64,000 bases of DNA from Paragorgia papillata (taxonomy: Eukaryota > Cnidaria > Anthozoa > Scleralcyonacea > Coralliidae). Location: positions 1 through 64,000 of the forward strand of contig JAWNZC010000308.1 in NCBI GenBank assembly GCA_035771165.1, in the 5' to 3' direction. The notes beneath the pieces are model-generated. The model made no database searches. It saw only the letters and a list, made by a program, of their open reading frames with translations, and was not told where the DNA came from. Positions within the stretch are counted from its first letter, which is position 1. Each line of letters starts with the position of its first letter. Positions 38,402 through 47,678 of the stretch are shown in pieces. The position numbers and the translations under genes are program-made.

Positions 38402-41400
38402 ATGACTAAGTATACAAACGATCCAAAATTATTGAAAATACGAGAAAACGCTCGCCTCAGAAAACAAAGGCAACTCCAACGGGACAAAGAGATGAAACCC
38501 TTCAAACCCGAAAGACTTGCCAAGCTTCAAGAAAAACAGAAGGCGAAAGACCTTAAGGATGAGCAAAAACTCATCAACCAACAAGACAGGTTAAACAATG
38601 ACCTAATCAAGTTTCAACAAAAAACCCAGAAAAAAGAGCAACAAAAATGGTCAAAAGAGATCCGACAAGAAGAAGCAAGACAGGACAAAATTAAGTGGAA
38701 CAAGAAGTGGTTGGGTACTAACAAAAAACTTACTAGAAACAGAAGGATTCTTGGCAACAAACTATCAAAAAATTTCAACAAAAGAACAAAAGTCAACAAA
38801 AAACTCAGACAGGAGGAGCCTGTAATGATCAATATGGAGGATTTTGTAAATGGTAAGGCGGCTCTGTACGAAATTTCAGGACAAAACTACAAAGACCCCA
38901 TAGTATTTTTAGAACAAACAACAACAGCTGTTGAAAACCTTATTAATGGGATTGAAAATACTAAAAAAGTCAAAACAACATTAATCTGTAACCTTGTTCA
39001 TTATAACTATATTTCTGGTGAGGAAAAGGTTGAAAAATTCTTCTTTCCCGCATTTACAAAGGCAATGACAACAAATGAGGATGTTCATGAATTATACAAA
39101 CTATCAAAAAGGGAGATGTTGGAGGACTTAGCATCCCATCAGAAAAAAGGTTCAGGATGGTCTTTAAGATCTGTTAAATCTTTACATATTCAAATAACAA
39201 AATATAAGCCCTTAAATGGTAAAGGGTTTCAACCACTTCCAAAATTCATCAAGGACAAAAAAGCAATCATAAATCCACAAAACAAGGATGACAACTGTTT
39301 CCTATTTGCAGTCGCCATCGCAGAAATTTTGAAGGAAGATCCAAACGCTCAAAAACTTGAAAGAGTGCCAACATCTGTAAAATTATTGGCAAGAAAGTAT
39401 GATTGCAAGGGTCTAACATTTCCTGTTAAAATTAAGGACATCTCAAAATTTGAAAAGAATAATGAGATGAATGTTAATGTTTTAAGTTATGATGATGAAA
39501 TTAAAAAGATTTTTCAAATACAAATAAGTAGATCAAGTTATGATAATAATGTAGACCTGTTTTGTTATAATAATCATTACAGTTGTATTAAAAGTAAAAG
39601 TAGGTTATTATCAGACCAAAATAACAACCACCAACACCAAAACTTTTTCTGCGACTTTTGTTTAAACCCTTTCAAAACAAAGGAGATATTAAATCAACAT
39701 GAAACAATCTGTAGAACTCATGACGCCCAAATCCAAGAATATCCCAAAAAGGGTGTTGATGATATCATGGGATGGAGTTGTAAAGATTTTAAGAAAACCC
39801 AAGATGTTCCATTCATCATAGTTGCAGATTTTGAGTGCATGTTAAAAACTTTAAAAACCAGAAACAATGATGAGTCAAAAAGTTACACACAAAAATATCA
39901 AGAACACATTCCAATTGGTTATTGCTTTCAAATTATATGTTCTGACCCAACAATATTTCCAGGAAAAACTGTAAGTTACACCAAACAGTATGAATTCCAA
40001 GATATTGGTAAAATGTTTGTAGAGGCTTTGGAAAAAGAAGCAAAAAAGATTTGGCATAACTATTTAAAGGATCCAAAAAAAATAATAATGACAGCAGATG
40101 ACGAAAAGAACTTCCAAAATGCAACAACTTGTTATGTTTGTGGTGGTCAATTTGTACAGAAAAAACTTAAAAATTTAGACCCAAGAAGCCTTTGGAAAGC
40201 CAACAAAAATACCGCAAAATCCAAAGTTAGAGACCATGATCATTTAAATGGTAAATATCGTGGTGCTGCCCATAATGACTGTAATTATTCAATGTCAAGT
40301 GCAAGACATATTCCGGTTTTGTTCCATAATTTCAGTGGATATGATAGTCATTTAATAGCAAAATATTTAGGATTATCAAATGGCAAACTTGGATGCATCG
40401 CAAAAACAGAAGAGGAGTATATAAGTGTCAACAAAAAACTTTGGATGGATGGTGGTTTGAAAAAGGATGCTAATGGTATAACAAGAAAAAAGTGGATCCC
40501 TTTGGAGCTAAGGTTTTTGGACTCTTTAAAATTCATGTCAAGTTCATTGGCAACACTGGCATCAAACTTACCTAAAACAGAATTTCATTACACTGAAAAT
40601 GGGTTTAAAGATCATCCAAAAGAAAATGTGGATTTGTTAAAACAAAAGGGTGTGTTTCCGTATGAGTTTGTAGACAGCCTGAAAAAGCTGGACTACCCCA
40701 AATTACCACCAAAAGAAAAATTTTATTCCAGACTAACAAGAAGTCATATTAGCGATGACGATTACAAACACGCTCAAAATGTTTGGAACAAGTTTAAATG
40801 CAAGACGCTAAGGGATTATCATGATCTGTATTTGAAAACTGATGTACTTCTTTTGTCAGATGTAATTCAAAACTTCAGAAAAATGAGCAAAAACACTTAT
40901 AAGCTTGACCCCATGTGGTTTTATACAACTCCTGGCCTGTCTTGGAGTGCCTTACTGAAAATGACGGAACAAAAGTTGGAGCTTTTAACAGACCCCAATA
41001 TGTACCTCATGGTTGAAAAAGGTATTCGCGGAGGTATCTCAACTATTACCCACCGGTATGCAAAGGCCAACAATAAGTATATGGAAGAGTACGATCCAGA
41101 AAAAGAAAGTGTTTTCATTCCATATTTAGATCGTAACAATCTTTATGGCATGTCAATGACAGAACCATTACCAGTTGGAGATTTCGAATGGGTTCCAGAT
41201 GATGAGTTAGCAAACTGGGAAAAATATTTAACAACAGAAGGCGAAGGCTGTTTTCTGGAAGTGGATCTTGATTATCCAAAGGAACTCCATGATCTGCACA
41301 ACAATATGCCATTTGCAGCCGAAAGAATGATGATCGACAAAGTGGAAAAGTTAGTACCCAACCTTAATAATAAGAAAAATTATGTACTCCATTATGAAGC

Positions 41401-42361
41401 CCTTGAACAGATATTGGCAAATGGGCTGGTGTTAACAAAAATTCATCGCGGGATCTCATTTACAGAAAAAGCCTGGATGGAGCCTTACATTATGTTAAAC
41501 ACGAAGTTAAGAACAGCCGCCACTAATGACTTTGAGAAAGATTTTTATAAACTCATGAATAACTCTGTGTTCGGAAAAACAATGGAAAATGTTAGAAACA
41601 GGATTGATGTCCGGCTGGTTTCAGATGATGACCAGCTAGAAAAACTGGCGAAAAAATCCAACTACATTGGCATCAATATATTTACCGATTACTTGGGTGC
41701 CGTTCATATGAAAAAAACTAAAGTTAAATTAAATAAACCCATATATTCTGGTGCGGCTATTCTAGACAAAAGTAAAATTTCTATGTATGATTTTGACTAC
41801 AATTATATTAAACCAAAATATGGGGACAAAGCAAAACTGCTATTTACAGACACTGACAGCCTTTGTTACGAAATTAATACCGATGACTTCTTTGTAGATA
41901 TCTCGCCAGATGTTGAAACCATGTTTGACACTTCAAACTTCCCAGAAACTCATTTAAGTGGAATTAAGTGCAAAAAAAACAAGAAAGTTCTTGGTATGAT
42001 GAAGCTCGAAACTGGAGCTGAACAAATCTCAGAATTTGCAGGAACTAGATCAAAAGCTTACGCAATTAAAATGGCCAAAAAAAGAAATCCTGTAAATGGG
42101 TTATGGGAGGAAAAGGAGGTCAAAAAGTGTAAAGGCATTGCAAAAAGTGTCATTAACAAAGATATTGTATTTGAGAACTACAAAAACTGCATATTTACAG
42201 GTCAGGATGTCATAAGAGGCATGAACACCTTTAGAAGCACCAAACATACAATTAATACCATTCATGTTAACAAAATAGCATTAAATTCTAAAGATGACAA
42301 AAGGGTTATTTTAGATGATAAAATTTCAACACTTGCAATTGGTCATTATAAAACTAAATAA
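38402..42361 (+). CDS. PolB: Protein-primed family B DNA polymerase with OTU-like N-terminal domain
   Basis: 1319 residues. 1-140: very basic, possibly terminal-protein related. 290-400: OTU-like module with candidate Cys 299 (DDNCFLFAV) and His 392 (NNHYSCIK). 417-440: zinc finger (CDFC ... H ... C). Exonuclease: Exo I DFE at 476-478, Exo II NFSGYDSH at 643-650, Exo III YLKTD near 810. Between Exo I and II is a zinc/endonuclease VII-like insert (CYVCGG ... DHDHLNGKYRGAAHNDCN, 577-628). Polymerase: A DRNNLYGMS near 910, B KLMNNSVFGK near 1050, C TDTDS at 1149-1153. All catalytic residues are intact. It replicates the linear element from protein-capped ends. Length fits the family. Confidence 0.93.
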   Translation: MTKYTNDPKLLKIRENARLRKQRQLQRDKEMKPFKPERLAKLQEKQKAKDLKDEQKLINQQDRLNNDLIKFQQKTQKKEQQKWSKEIRQEEARQDKIKWNKKWLGTNKKLTRNRRILGNKLSKNFNKRTKVNKKLRQEEPVMINMEDFVNGKAALYEISGQNYKDPIVFLEQTTTAVENLINGIENTKKVKTTLICNLVHYNYISGEEKVEKFFFPAFTKAMTTNEDVHELYKLSKREMLEDLASHQKKGSGWSLRSVKSLHIQITKYKPLNGKGFQPLPKFIKDKKAIINPQNKDDNCFLFAVAIAEILKEDPNAQKLERVPTSVKLLARKYDCKGLTFPVKIKDISKFEKNNEMNVNVLSYDDEIKKIFQIQISRSSYDNNVDLFCYNNHYSCIKSKSRLLSDQNNNHQHQNFFCDFCLNPFKTKEILNQHETICRTHDAQIQEYPKKGVDDIMGWSCKDFKKTQDVPFIIVADFECMLKTLKTRNNDESKSYTQKYQEHIPIGYCFQIICSDPTIFPGKTVSYTKQYEFQDIGKMFVEALEKEAKKIWHNYLKDPKKIIMTADDEKNFQNATTCYVCGGQFVQKKLKNLDPRSLWKANKNTAKSKVRDHDHLNGKYRGAAHNDCNYSMSSARHIPVLFHNFSGYDSHLIAKYLGLSNGKLGCIAKTEEEYISVNKKLWMDGGLKKDANGITRKKWIPLELRFLDSLKFMSSSLATLASNLPKTEFHYTENGFKDHPKENVDLLKQKGVFPYEFVDSLKKLDYPKLPPKEKFYSRLTRSHISDDDYKHAQNVWNKFKCKTLRDYHDLYLKTDVLLLSDVIQNFRKMSKNTYKLDPMWFYTTPGLSWSALLKMTEQKLELLTDPNMYLMVEKGIRGGISTITHRYAKANNKYMEEYDPEKESVFIPYLDRNNLYGMSMTEPLPVGDFEWVPDDELANWEKYLTTEGEGCFLEVDLDYPKELHDLHNNMPFAAERMMIDKVEKLVPNLNNKKNYVLHYEALEQILANGLVLTKIHRGISFTEKAWMEPYIMLNTKLRTAATNDFEKDFYKLMNNSVFGKTMENVRNRIDVRLVSDDDQLEKLAKKSNYIGINIFTDYLGAVHMKKTKVKLNKPIYSGAAILDKSKISMYDFDYNYIKPKYGDKAKLLFTDTDSLCYEINTDDFFVDISPDVETMFDTSNFPETHLSGIKCKKNKKVLGMMKLETGAEQISEFAGTRSKAYAIKMAKKRNPVNGLWEEKEVKKCKGIAKSVINKDIVFENYKNCIFTGQDVIRGMNTFRSTKHTINTIHVNKIALNSKDDKRVILDDKISTLAIGHYKTK

Positions 42362-42392
42362 ATTTAAGAACTATGTAAATTAAATATTAAAG

Positions 42393-42417
42393 ATTTGTAT
42401 TCAAAAAAAATACAAAT
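42393..42417 (+). terminator. Hairpin after the polymerase gene
   Basis: ATTTGTATT-caaaaaa-AATACAAAT, perfect 9-bp stem with T run, 32 bp past the stop at 42361. Confidence 0.6.
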
Positions 42418-42464
42418 TTTTGGGGTTTTAAAAATTATTATTATTTTTTCTAATTTTTTTTGTA

Positions 42465-42871
42465 ATGGGACCCAACCCCAAAAATTTCCAAAACCCAAAC
42501 CCCAAAAATATCCAAAACCCAAACCCCAAAAATATCCAAACCCCAAACCCCAAAAATTTCGAAACCCCCCTCCTAAAAATTTTGGAAATGTTTTTAGGTT
42601 ATGTCCCAGAATCCTTTGCGAAAAATTTCAAAACATGTCCCAGAATCCTTTGCGAAAAATATCCAAAACCCAAAAATTTCCAAAACCCAACCCCCCAAAA
42701 AAAACCCAGAATCCTTTGCCAAAAATTTCCAAAACCCAACCCCCCAAAAAAAACCCAGAATCCTTTGCGAAAAATTTCAAAACATGTCCCAGTATCCGAG
42801 CCAGGATTTTAGAAAATTTAAAAAAACTCTCTTTTACAAAAATGTCCCAGAATCGGCATAATGACACTACT
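42465..42871 (-). repeat. Right terminal inverted repeat
   Basis: The outer part complements the left TIR. 42473-42560 contains tandem ~23-bp units of the type AAACCCCAAAAATATCCAAA, and 42600-42790 repeats AGAATCCTTTGCGAAAAATT four times. Read on the minus strand the units are runs of GGGG and TTT. Frames translated through it are Pro/Asn/Lys-rich and spurious. Confidence 0.9.
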
Positions 42872-42877
42872 CAAGCA
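42872..42877. repeat. Polinton target-site duplication, right
   Basis: CAAGCA, directly after the terminal ACTACT; matches 22787-22792. Confidence 0.95.
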
Positions 42878-43355
42878 AACAGCAATTCGTGCGCAAAATG
42901 AGCAACAGCAAATAAGGAGGTAACCCTGGCAACCAAGCCACGGGTCAACCCCCGGCACCTGTCACACTGAATAAACAGTGGAAATTGCAATGATACTTAC
43001 CAATCAGGAAATGGAAGAAAAAAAAAGAAAGAAAAACAACTCCCGGACAAAAGAAAAAACCCTGCCTTCCAGCAGTGGAGAGGTGGGTGGGAGAAAGCAA
43101 CTCAACAAGGCAGGCAAGGCGCAAATGCAAGTGAAGAGTGCAAATCATGTGACATGACACCGCACCCCATCTGCGCATAACCAGCAAGATGAAGCCGCTG
43201 GCCAGCAACTAATCTCCTTGTTAACTTTGATTAATTATAATCACATTATTATTTTAAATAGCAACATGACGAAAGAGAGAGTCGGATGAAAAGAGAAAAA
43301 ATATATATAATATAATTATAAGATCCAAAGGGGTTAAGTGCAAACGGGACTCTAA
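42878..43355. other. Flanking DNA right of the Polinton
   Basis: No gene or repeat family recognised. A 87-codon minus-strand frame (42945-43208) has no domain. Confidence 0.5.
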
Positions 43356-43950
43356 AGACTACGTTTACACGGTATACTGAACGAATTCAGAACCCTACTC
43401 AAACTTGTGCGGTACTACCTGTTTACACGAAGCCGTGTACTGTGCGGCGCTCTTTTTTGAAGTGTTTACACGATACCGGACGAATTGTTGCTATCGTGTG
43501 CATACGCAGACGACTTGTCCCTACGAGGGGTCTATACTTCATGTTAGTAACCCAATGAGGAATATGATCTTCTCATATCCAGTCCTCTATACCGCGCTAT
43601 CCGTGCAAAAATATAGATTGGTTTCGTCGTTTACATGGTACCGGACGAATTCGGAACCGTGCAGGTAAAAAACTTGACCTGAGTGTTTTTCCTAATTCGT
43701 CCGGTTTCTTTGGTCCTGTGTAAACGGAAGGCAGAATCGTACAAATTCGTGGCCTAAGGCCCCGTTTACACAGTATCGGACGAATTCGGAACCATACTCG
43801 AATTTGTACGTTTCTGCCTTCCGTTTACACGGGACCCACGACACCGGACGCATTCGAGTACACGAACGAATTCGAGACCTAAAAAATTCAGGTCTATAGT
43901 TTTTGACCTGCACGGTTCCGAATTCGTGCGGTACCGTGTAAACGTAGTCT
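43356..43950. mobile_element. 595-bp MITE built of repeated terminal blocks
   Basis: The termini AGACTACGTTTACACGGTA and TACCGTGTAAACGTAGTCT are inverted. Inside, GTTTACACG, ACCGGACGAATTCGGAACC and related blocks recur in both orientations, as if the end sequence had been duplicated several times. No coding capacity. Confidence 0.75.
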
Positions 43951-44129
43951 AAGGCCCACGCAAAGCACCCACCTACGTAAATAAAAAGTCTATAGAAATA
44001 TTAAATATGGAAAGAACAAGTAAAAAGAAGAACAAAATTATGTTCTGTGGCAAGGGCAGGGTTCAAAATAGCGGCCGGCTGCCGGCTATAGCCGGCATTT
44101 TCACGCCGCTAGCCAGCTACTGTATACGT

Positions 44130-44360
44130 TTTATAACGTAGCGTAACATCTTACAACGTGGCGTAATGTTCTCGTGGCGTAAACGTCTCGCAACAAAGTG
44201 TGACGTCTTATAACGTAGCGTATTAAATGTAACGTCTTTAAACATAGCTTATTAACGTCATACAACACAGCGCGATGTTGTATAACATAGCTTTAATAAC
44301 GTAGCGTAACGTCTTAAAACGTAGTGTAACTTCCAATGTAGTGTAACGTTTCACAGCCTA
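44130..44360. repeat. Degenerate TAACGTAGCGTAACGTCTT repeats
   Basis: About ten imperfect units of 20-28 bp with an AACGTCT core. Confidence 0.7.
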
Positions 44361-44633
44361 ACGCGACGTCTACAGTAAATGAGATTCTTTTTTGAATACG
44401 AGCTTATTAACTAAAACAATTCCTAGGTGGGCCTCTCATGGACTCACATAGCAGGCAAATAGCCTGTATATCAAAATAGCCGGTACCATAAATGTACATA
44501 TGCAAGACAGCCTACAAAAATATCTAAATCCAAAATATTTATTTTGAACCCTGAAGGGCAATCACGGGTCCAGGACCAGGTGCAAGTCCTTTCCGCATCG
44601 AAAACTAAACCAACTAGGAAGAAATATTATACA

Positions 44634-44771
44634 CGTGTTGACTGGCGCCGAGGGAAACATCGGGTTTTACGGACCCGAAGGCTTCAATGTCACCCGAGGG
44701 CTTTAGCCCGAGTGACATTGAAGCCTGAGGGACCGTAAAACTCGATGTTTCTCGAGGCAAAAGTCAACAAC
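44634..44771. repeat. Near-perfect palindrome
   Basis: Arms read TGTTGACT...GAGGGAAACATCGGGTTTTACGG and TCACCCGAGGGC around a centre at about 44,704. Probably a small foldback MITE. Confidence 0.75.
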
Positions 44772-44937
44772 CGTTTTGTTATATACCAAAGACTTTTAAA
44801 ATACCAAATACTAAACTGACTCGAAACTTGCAGAAGGCAAAAAGACTTACAAAAACACTTTGACTTTCTCTTCGTATTTCAATTCAACTAAACAAATACA
44901 CCAGGACCAGATGGTGTTGGTGTTGGTGTATAGTACT

Positions 44938-45937
44938 AGGACCAGATGCCCCTCCCCCCCCCCCCCCCCCCCCCTCCTCAGGACCAGATGCCCCCTTGTG
45001 AAATCCTTTAAAATACTTTTTAAACCAAGTTCGAAATGTATTCAAACTTGTTTCGAAACTAACAATAAAACTCTCAGATGGTCAAATGAGTTCGCAAGTA
45101 TTCGATAGACGTTGAAATGTCTTCCAAAACGCCATTGAAATGTTAATCGCGGTCGGCAATGATTAATGGTTGTTTTTCTATTTTTGAAAGAGCGCTTCGG
45201 AGAAAAACCCGTGCCGAAACGTGCCAGAGTATGCCAGACCCGAAAACCGAGGTCTATTTCAACGCTTCGAAACATCAGCTCAACGATATTACAATCAATA
45301 AAAAACGAAACTTGAACATCTATTTACTAAATTGGAAATTCGGCAAATTATAATGCACTTTCGAATTATATGGTGTGCCGTGTATTGGTTGGCCTCTTCT
45401 TTTTCATACGCCTCCATTTTTTGCGAAGTCCAATTTCTCAGACGTCTGATATTCTCTCTTACTGAATGCATATGGCTATCAGACTATTCCAACGATAGTT
45501 ATGGTGTCAAAATAATGAAAGAGAAAGTCCAAAAGCCAGCACGCGGAAGTGGTCATGGTCACGCCGAATTTCCAATTTATTAAATAGATGTTCAAGTTTC
45601 GTTTTTTATTGCGTTGAAATAGACCTCGGTTTTCTGGTCTGGCATACTTTGAAAAAGGCACTATTTCGGCATGGGTTTTTCTCCGAAGCGCGGTTTCAAA
45701 AATAGAAAAACAACCATTAATCATTGCCGACCGCGATTAACATTTCAATGGCGCTTTGGGAGACATTTCAACGTCTATCGAACACTTGCGAACTCATTTA
45801 ACCATCTAAGAGATTTATTGTTAGTTTCGAAACAAGTTTCAATACATTTTGAACTTGGTTTAAAAAGTATTTTAAAGGATTTCACAAGGGGGGGGGGGGC
45901 ATCTGGTCCTGAGGGTGGGCATCCGGTCCTAGCACCA
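44938..45937. mobile_element. Foldback element with ~350-bp arms
   Basis: The left arm (AGGACCAGATG, then CTTGTGAAATCCTTTAAAAT, to about 45,330) and the right arm (about 45,570-45,937) are inverted copies, with a unique centre of about 240 bp. A C run on the left and a G run on the right sit at equivalent positions. Frames inside are arm translations. Confidence 0.8.
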
Positions 45938-46629
45938 GATCCCCCGGGGCATTCTGAAGGGGGGGCATCTGGTCCTGTTACACCGGCTGACCGGGCTAGC
46001 CCGCGCTCCATGTAAACGTTTCGTAAACTCAGCCCGGTTAACCGGTCCATGTAATCACCCCCTGATGCGATCATTTTGTCTGTCTGATCTTGATCAAGCG
46101 CGCGCGCCTATAGCAAGCGCCTCAAAATACGTATGGCGCGCCTTTGATCGCGCTCCTGCATTTTATAAATATTCTAGCTAAGTTAGCATTTCTTCAAATA
46201 TTGAGTTTCTTAAAACGTATTCCTAAACTTTAATAGAATACCTGTCTTACATTTTTTTTTTAAACACAAACATCCACTTGTTACGTGCTTGCTTGGTTAC
46301 GTGTTTGCAATGCGAGTCCAATTTTATAGTTTGTTTCGAATTTTAATTGTTAGAGTGTTGGTCAGAACTTGGTTACATTAGCTATTAAATCAGATTTTAA
46401 TGATCACACGATGCACATTTCATATATGTTCATTGTTTTGAATATGATTGCAATTTTGCAAACACAGCGCGAACTATTTGACTGGTTTGCTTACCTTTTA
46501 AATCGACCTCGTGTCGATACTGTCAAGTGTAATCTCTCATTAAACAAGACGCCTGCATGGGTCAGGCGTTCACTCGGGCTACTGGCAAAGTGGCAGAAGT
46601 GCGTAGGTCTCCTCCGCTGCAGAGGCTCT

Positions 46630-46695
46630 CCACCGCGCGAGCAAAGGTGGAAGTGGGCCGAGGAAGATCAGATCGAAGGCTGAATGTGGTGCATA
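46630..46695. repeat. Short repeat shared with the 5' flank of the GT31 exon
   Basis: GGGCCGAGGAAGATCAGATC and following GAAGGCTGAATGTGGTGCA are identical to about 53,173-53,215. No family named. Confidence 0.7.
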
Positions 46696-46967
46696 CTTCA
46701 TACTTCATATTGGTGAACATATTTACGATTAAATCAGTTGTTAGCAATTGCCAGCCACACCTGATCACTGTTAAACTACAAAGTCAGTCAGTCTATTTCG
46801 AAATCTACCAACAATGTGCAAGAACACCTTGATCAAAAGGCAAAGCTGTTCAACTTTTCATCCAACTCCAAAAGCAAAATATAACTGTGTAAATATAGCG
46901 AACTAAATTGGGAAAAGTCGCTTTTCAAACCTAAACAAACTTACAAAAGAGTTCAGTCGCACTTTAA

Positions 46968-47645
46968 GGTGGCTCCATACATTTCTTGAAAAATGGAAAA
47001 TACAAGTTTGAGAGTCCAAAACACGTGATTAAACAATTCGGAAAAAGACTAAAACTAAATGTTATGCATAGTTAAACAGTCTGACAATCCAAAACAGTAC
47101 CAAATAAATAGCAACAGTTGTTGCTATGGCAACAATGACGTTTCAAAATGGCTGCCAGTTACCCTTCAAACTAGTTTAATTCGGAAAAAACTTTGGTGAC
47201 CCCCAATTTTTTTTTCTTTAAAACTTTTCTTGAAGTATGAGTAATCAATAGGCCGATTTTAAAAAAATTCTGTAAAACGAAATTTTTTAAAAATTAACAA
47301 ACATGATTTTTCCGGGGAAAAAATTATTCGTTCTACAGAATTTTTTTTAAATCGGCCTATTGATTATTACTCATACATCAAGAAAAGTTTTAATGAAAAA
47401 AAAAATTGGGGGTCACAAAAGTTTTTTTCGAATTAAATTAGTTTGAAGGGTAATTGCAGCCATTTTGAAACGTCATTGTTGCCATAGCAACAACTGTTGC
47501 TATTTATTTTGTAACAGTTTTTGATTGTCAGACTGTTGAACTATGCATAACATTTAGTTTTATTCTTTTTCCGAATTGTTTATGCACGTGTTTTGGACTC
47601 TCAAACTTGTATTTTCCATTTTTCAAGAAACTGTGTGGAGCCACC
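46968..47645. mobile_element. 678-bp foldback MITE with TTAA target site
   Basis: The ends GGTGGCTCCA / TGGAGCCACC are each flanked by TTAA (46964-46967, 47646-47649). Nearly the whole length is an inverted repeat around 47,305, with arms of about 320 bp. A TTAA duplication points to piggyBac-type transposition. Confidence 0.8.
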
Positions 47646-47678
47646 TTAAGCGTAGTTGACGTACAGCGGCGCCTGACA

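Larger units (their letters stand above)
22793..42871 (+). mobile_element. Complete Polinton/Maverick (adintovirus-like) element, 20,079 bp
   Basis: The termini begin AGTAGTGTCATTATGCCGAT on both strands (5'-AG...CT-3'), with inverted repeats of about 400 bp and a perfect 6-bp target duplication. It encodes the Polinton hallmark set: protein-primed DNA polymerase B, retroviral-type integrase, double jelly-roll capsid protein, penton-like minor capsid and packaging ATPase, plus accessory genes. No core gene shows a stop or frameshift, and the outer ~90 bp of the inverted repeats are essentially identical, so insertion is recent or selection is acting. Typical Polintons are 15-20 kb. Such elements are regarded as endogenous viruses; whether this one makes particles is not shown. 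Confidence 0.97.

Noticed and set aside
22793..42871. Bacteriophage or bacterial contaminant
   Set aside because: Eukaryotic Polinton gene set, 6-bp duplication and seamless flanks in repeat-rich animal DNA.
42395..42901. Pro/Asn/Lys-rich open frames
   Set aside because: Translations of the tandem repeats in the right TIR; three frames are open alike.
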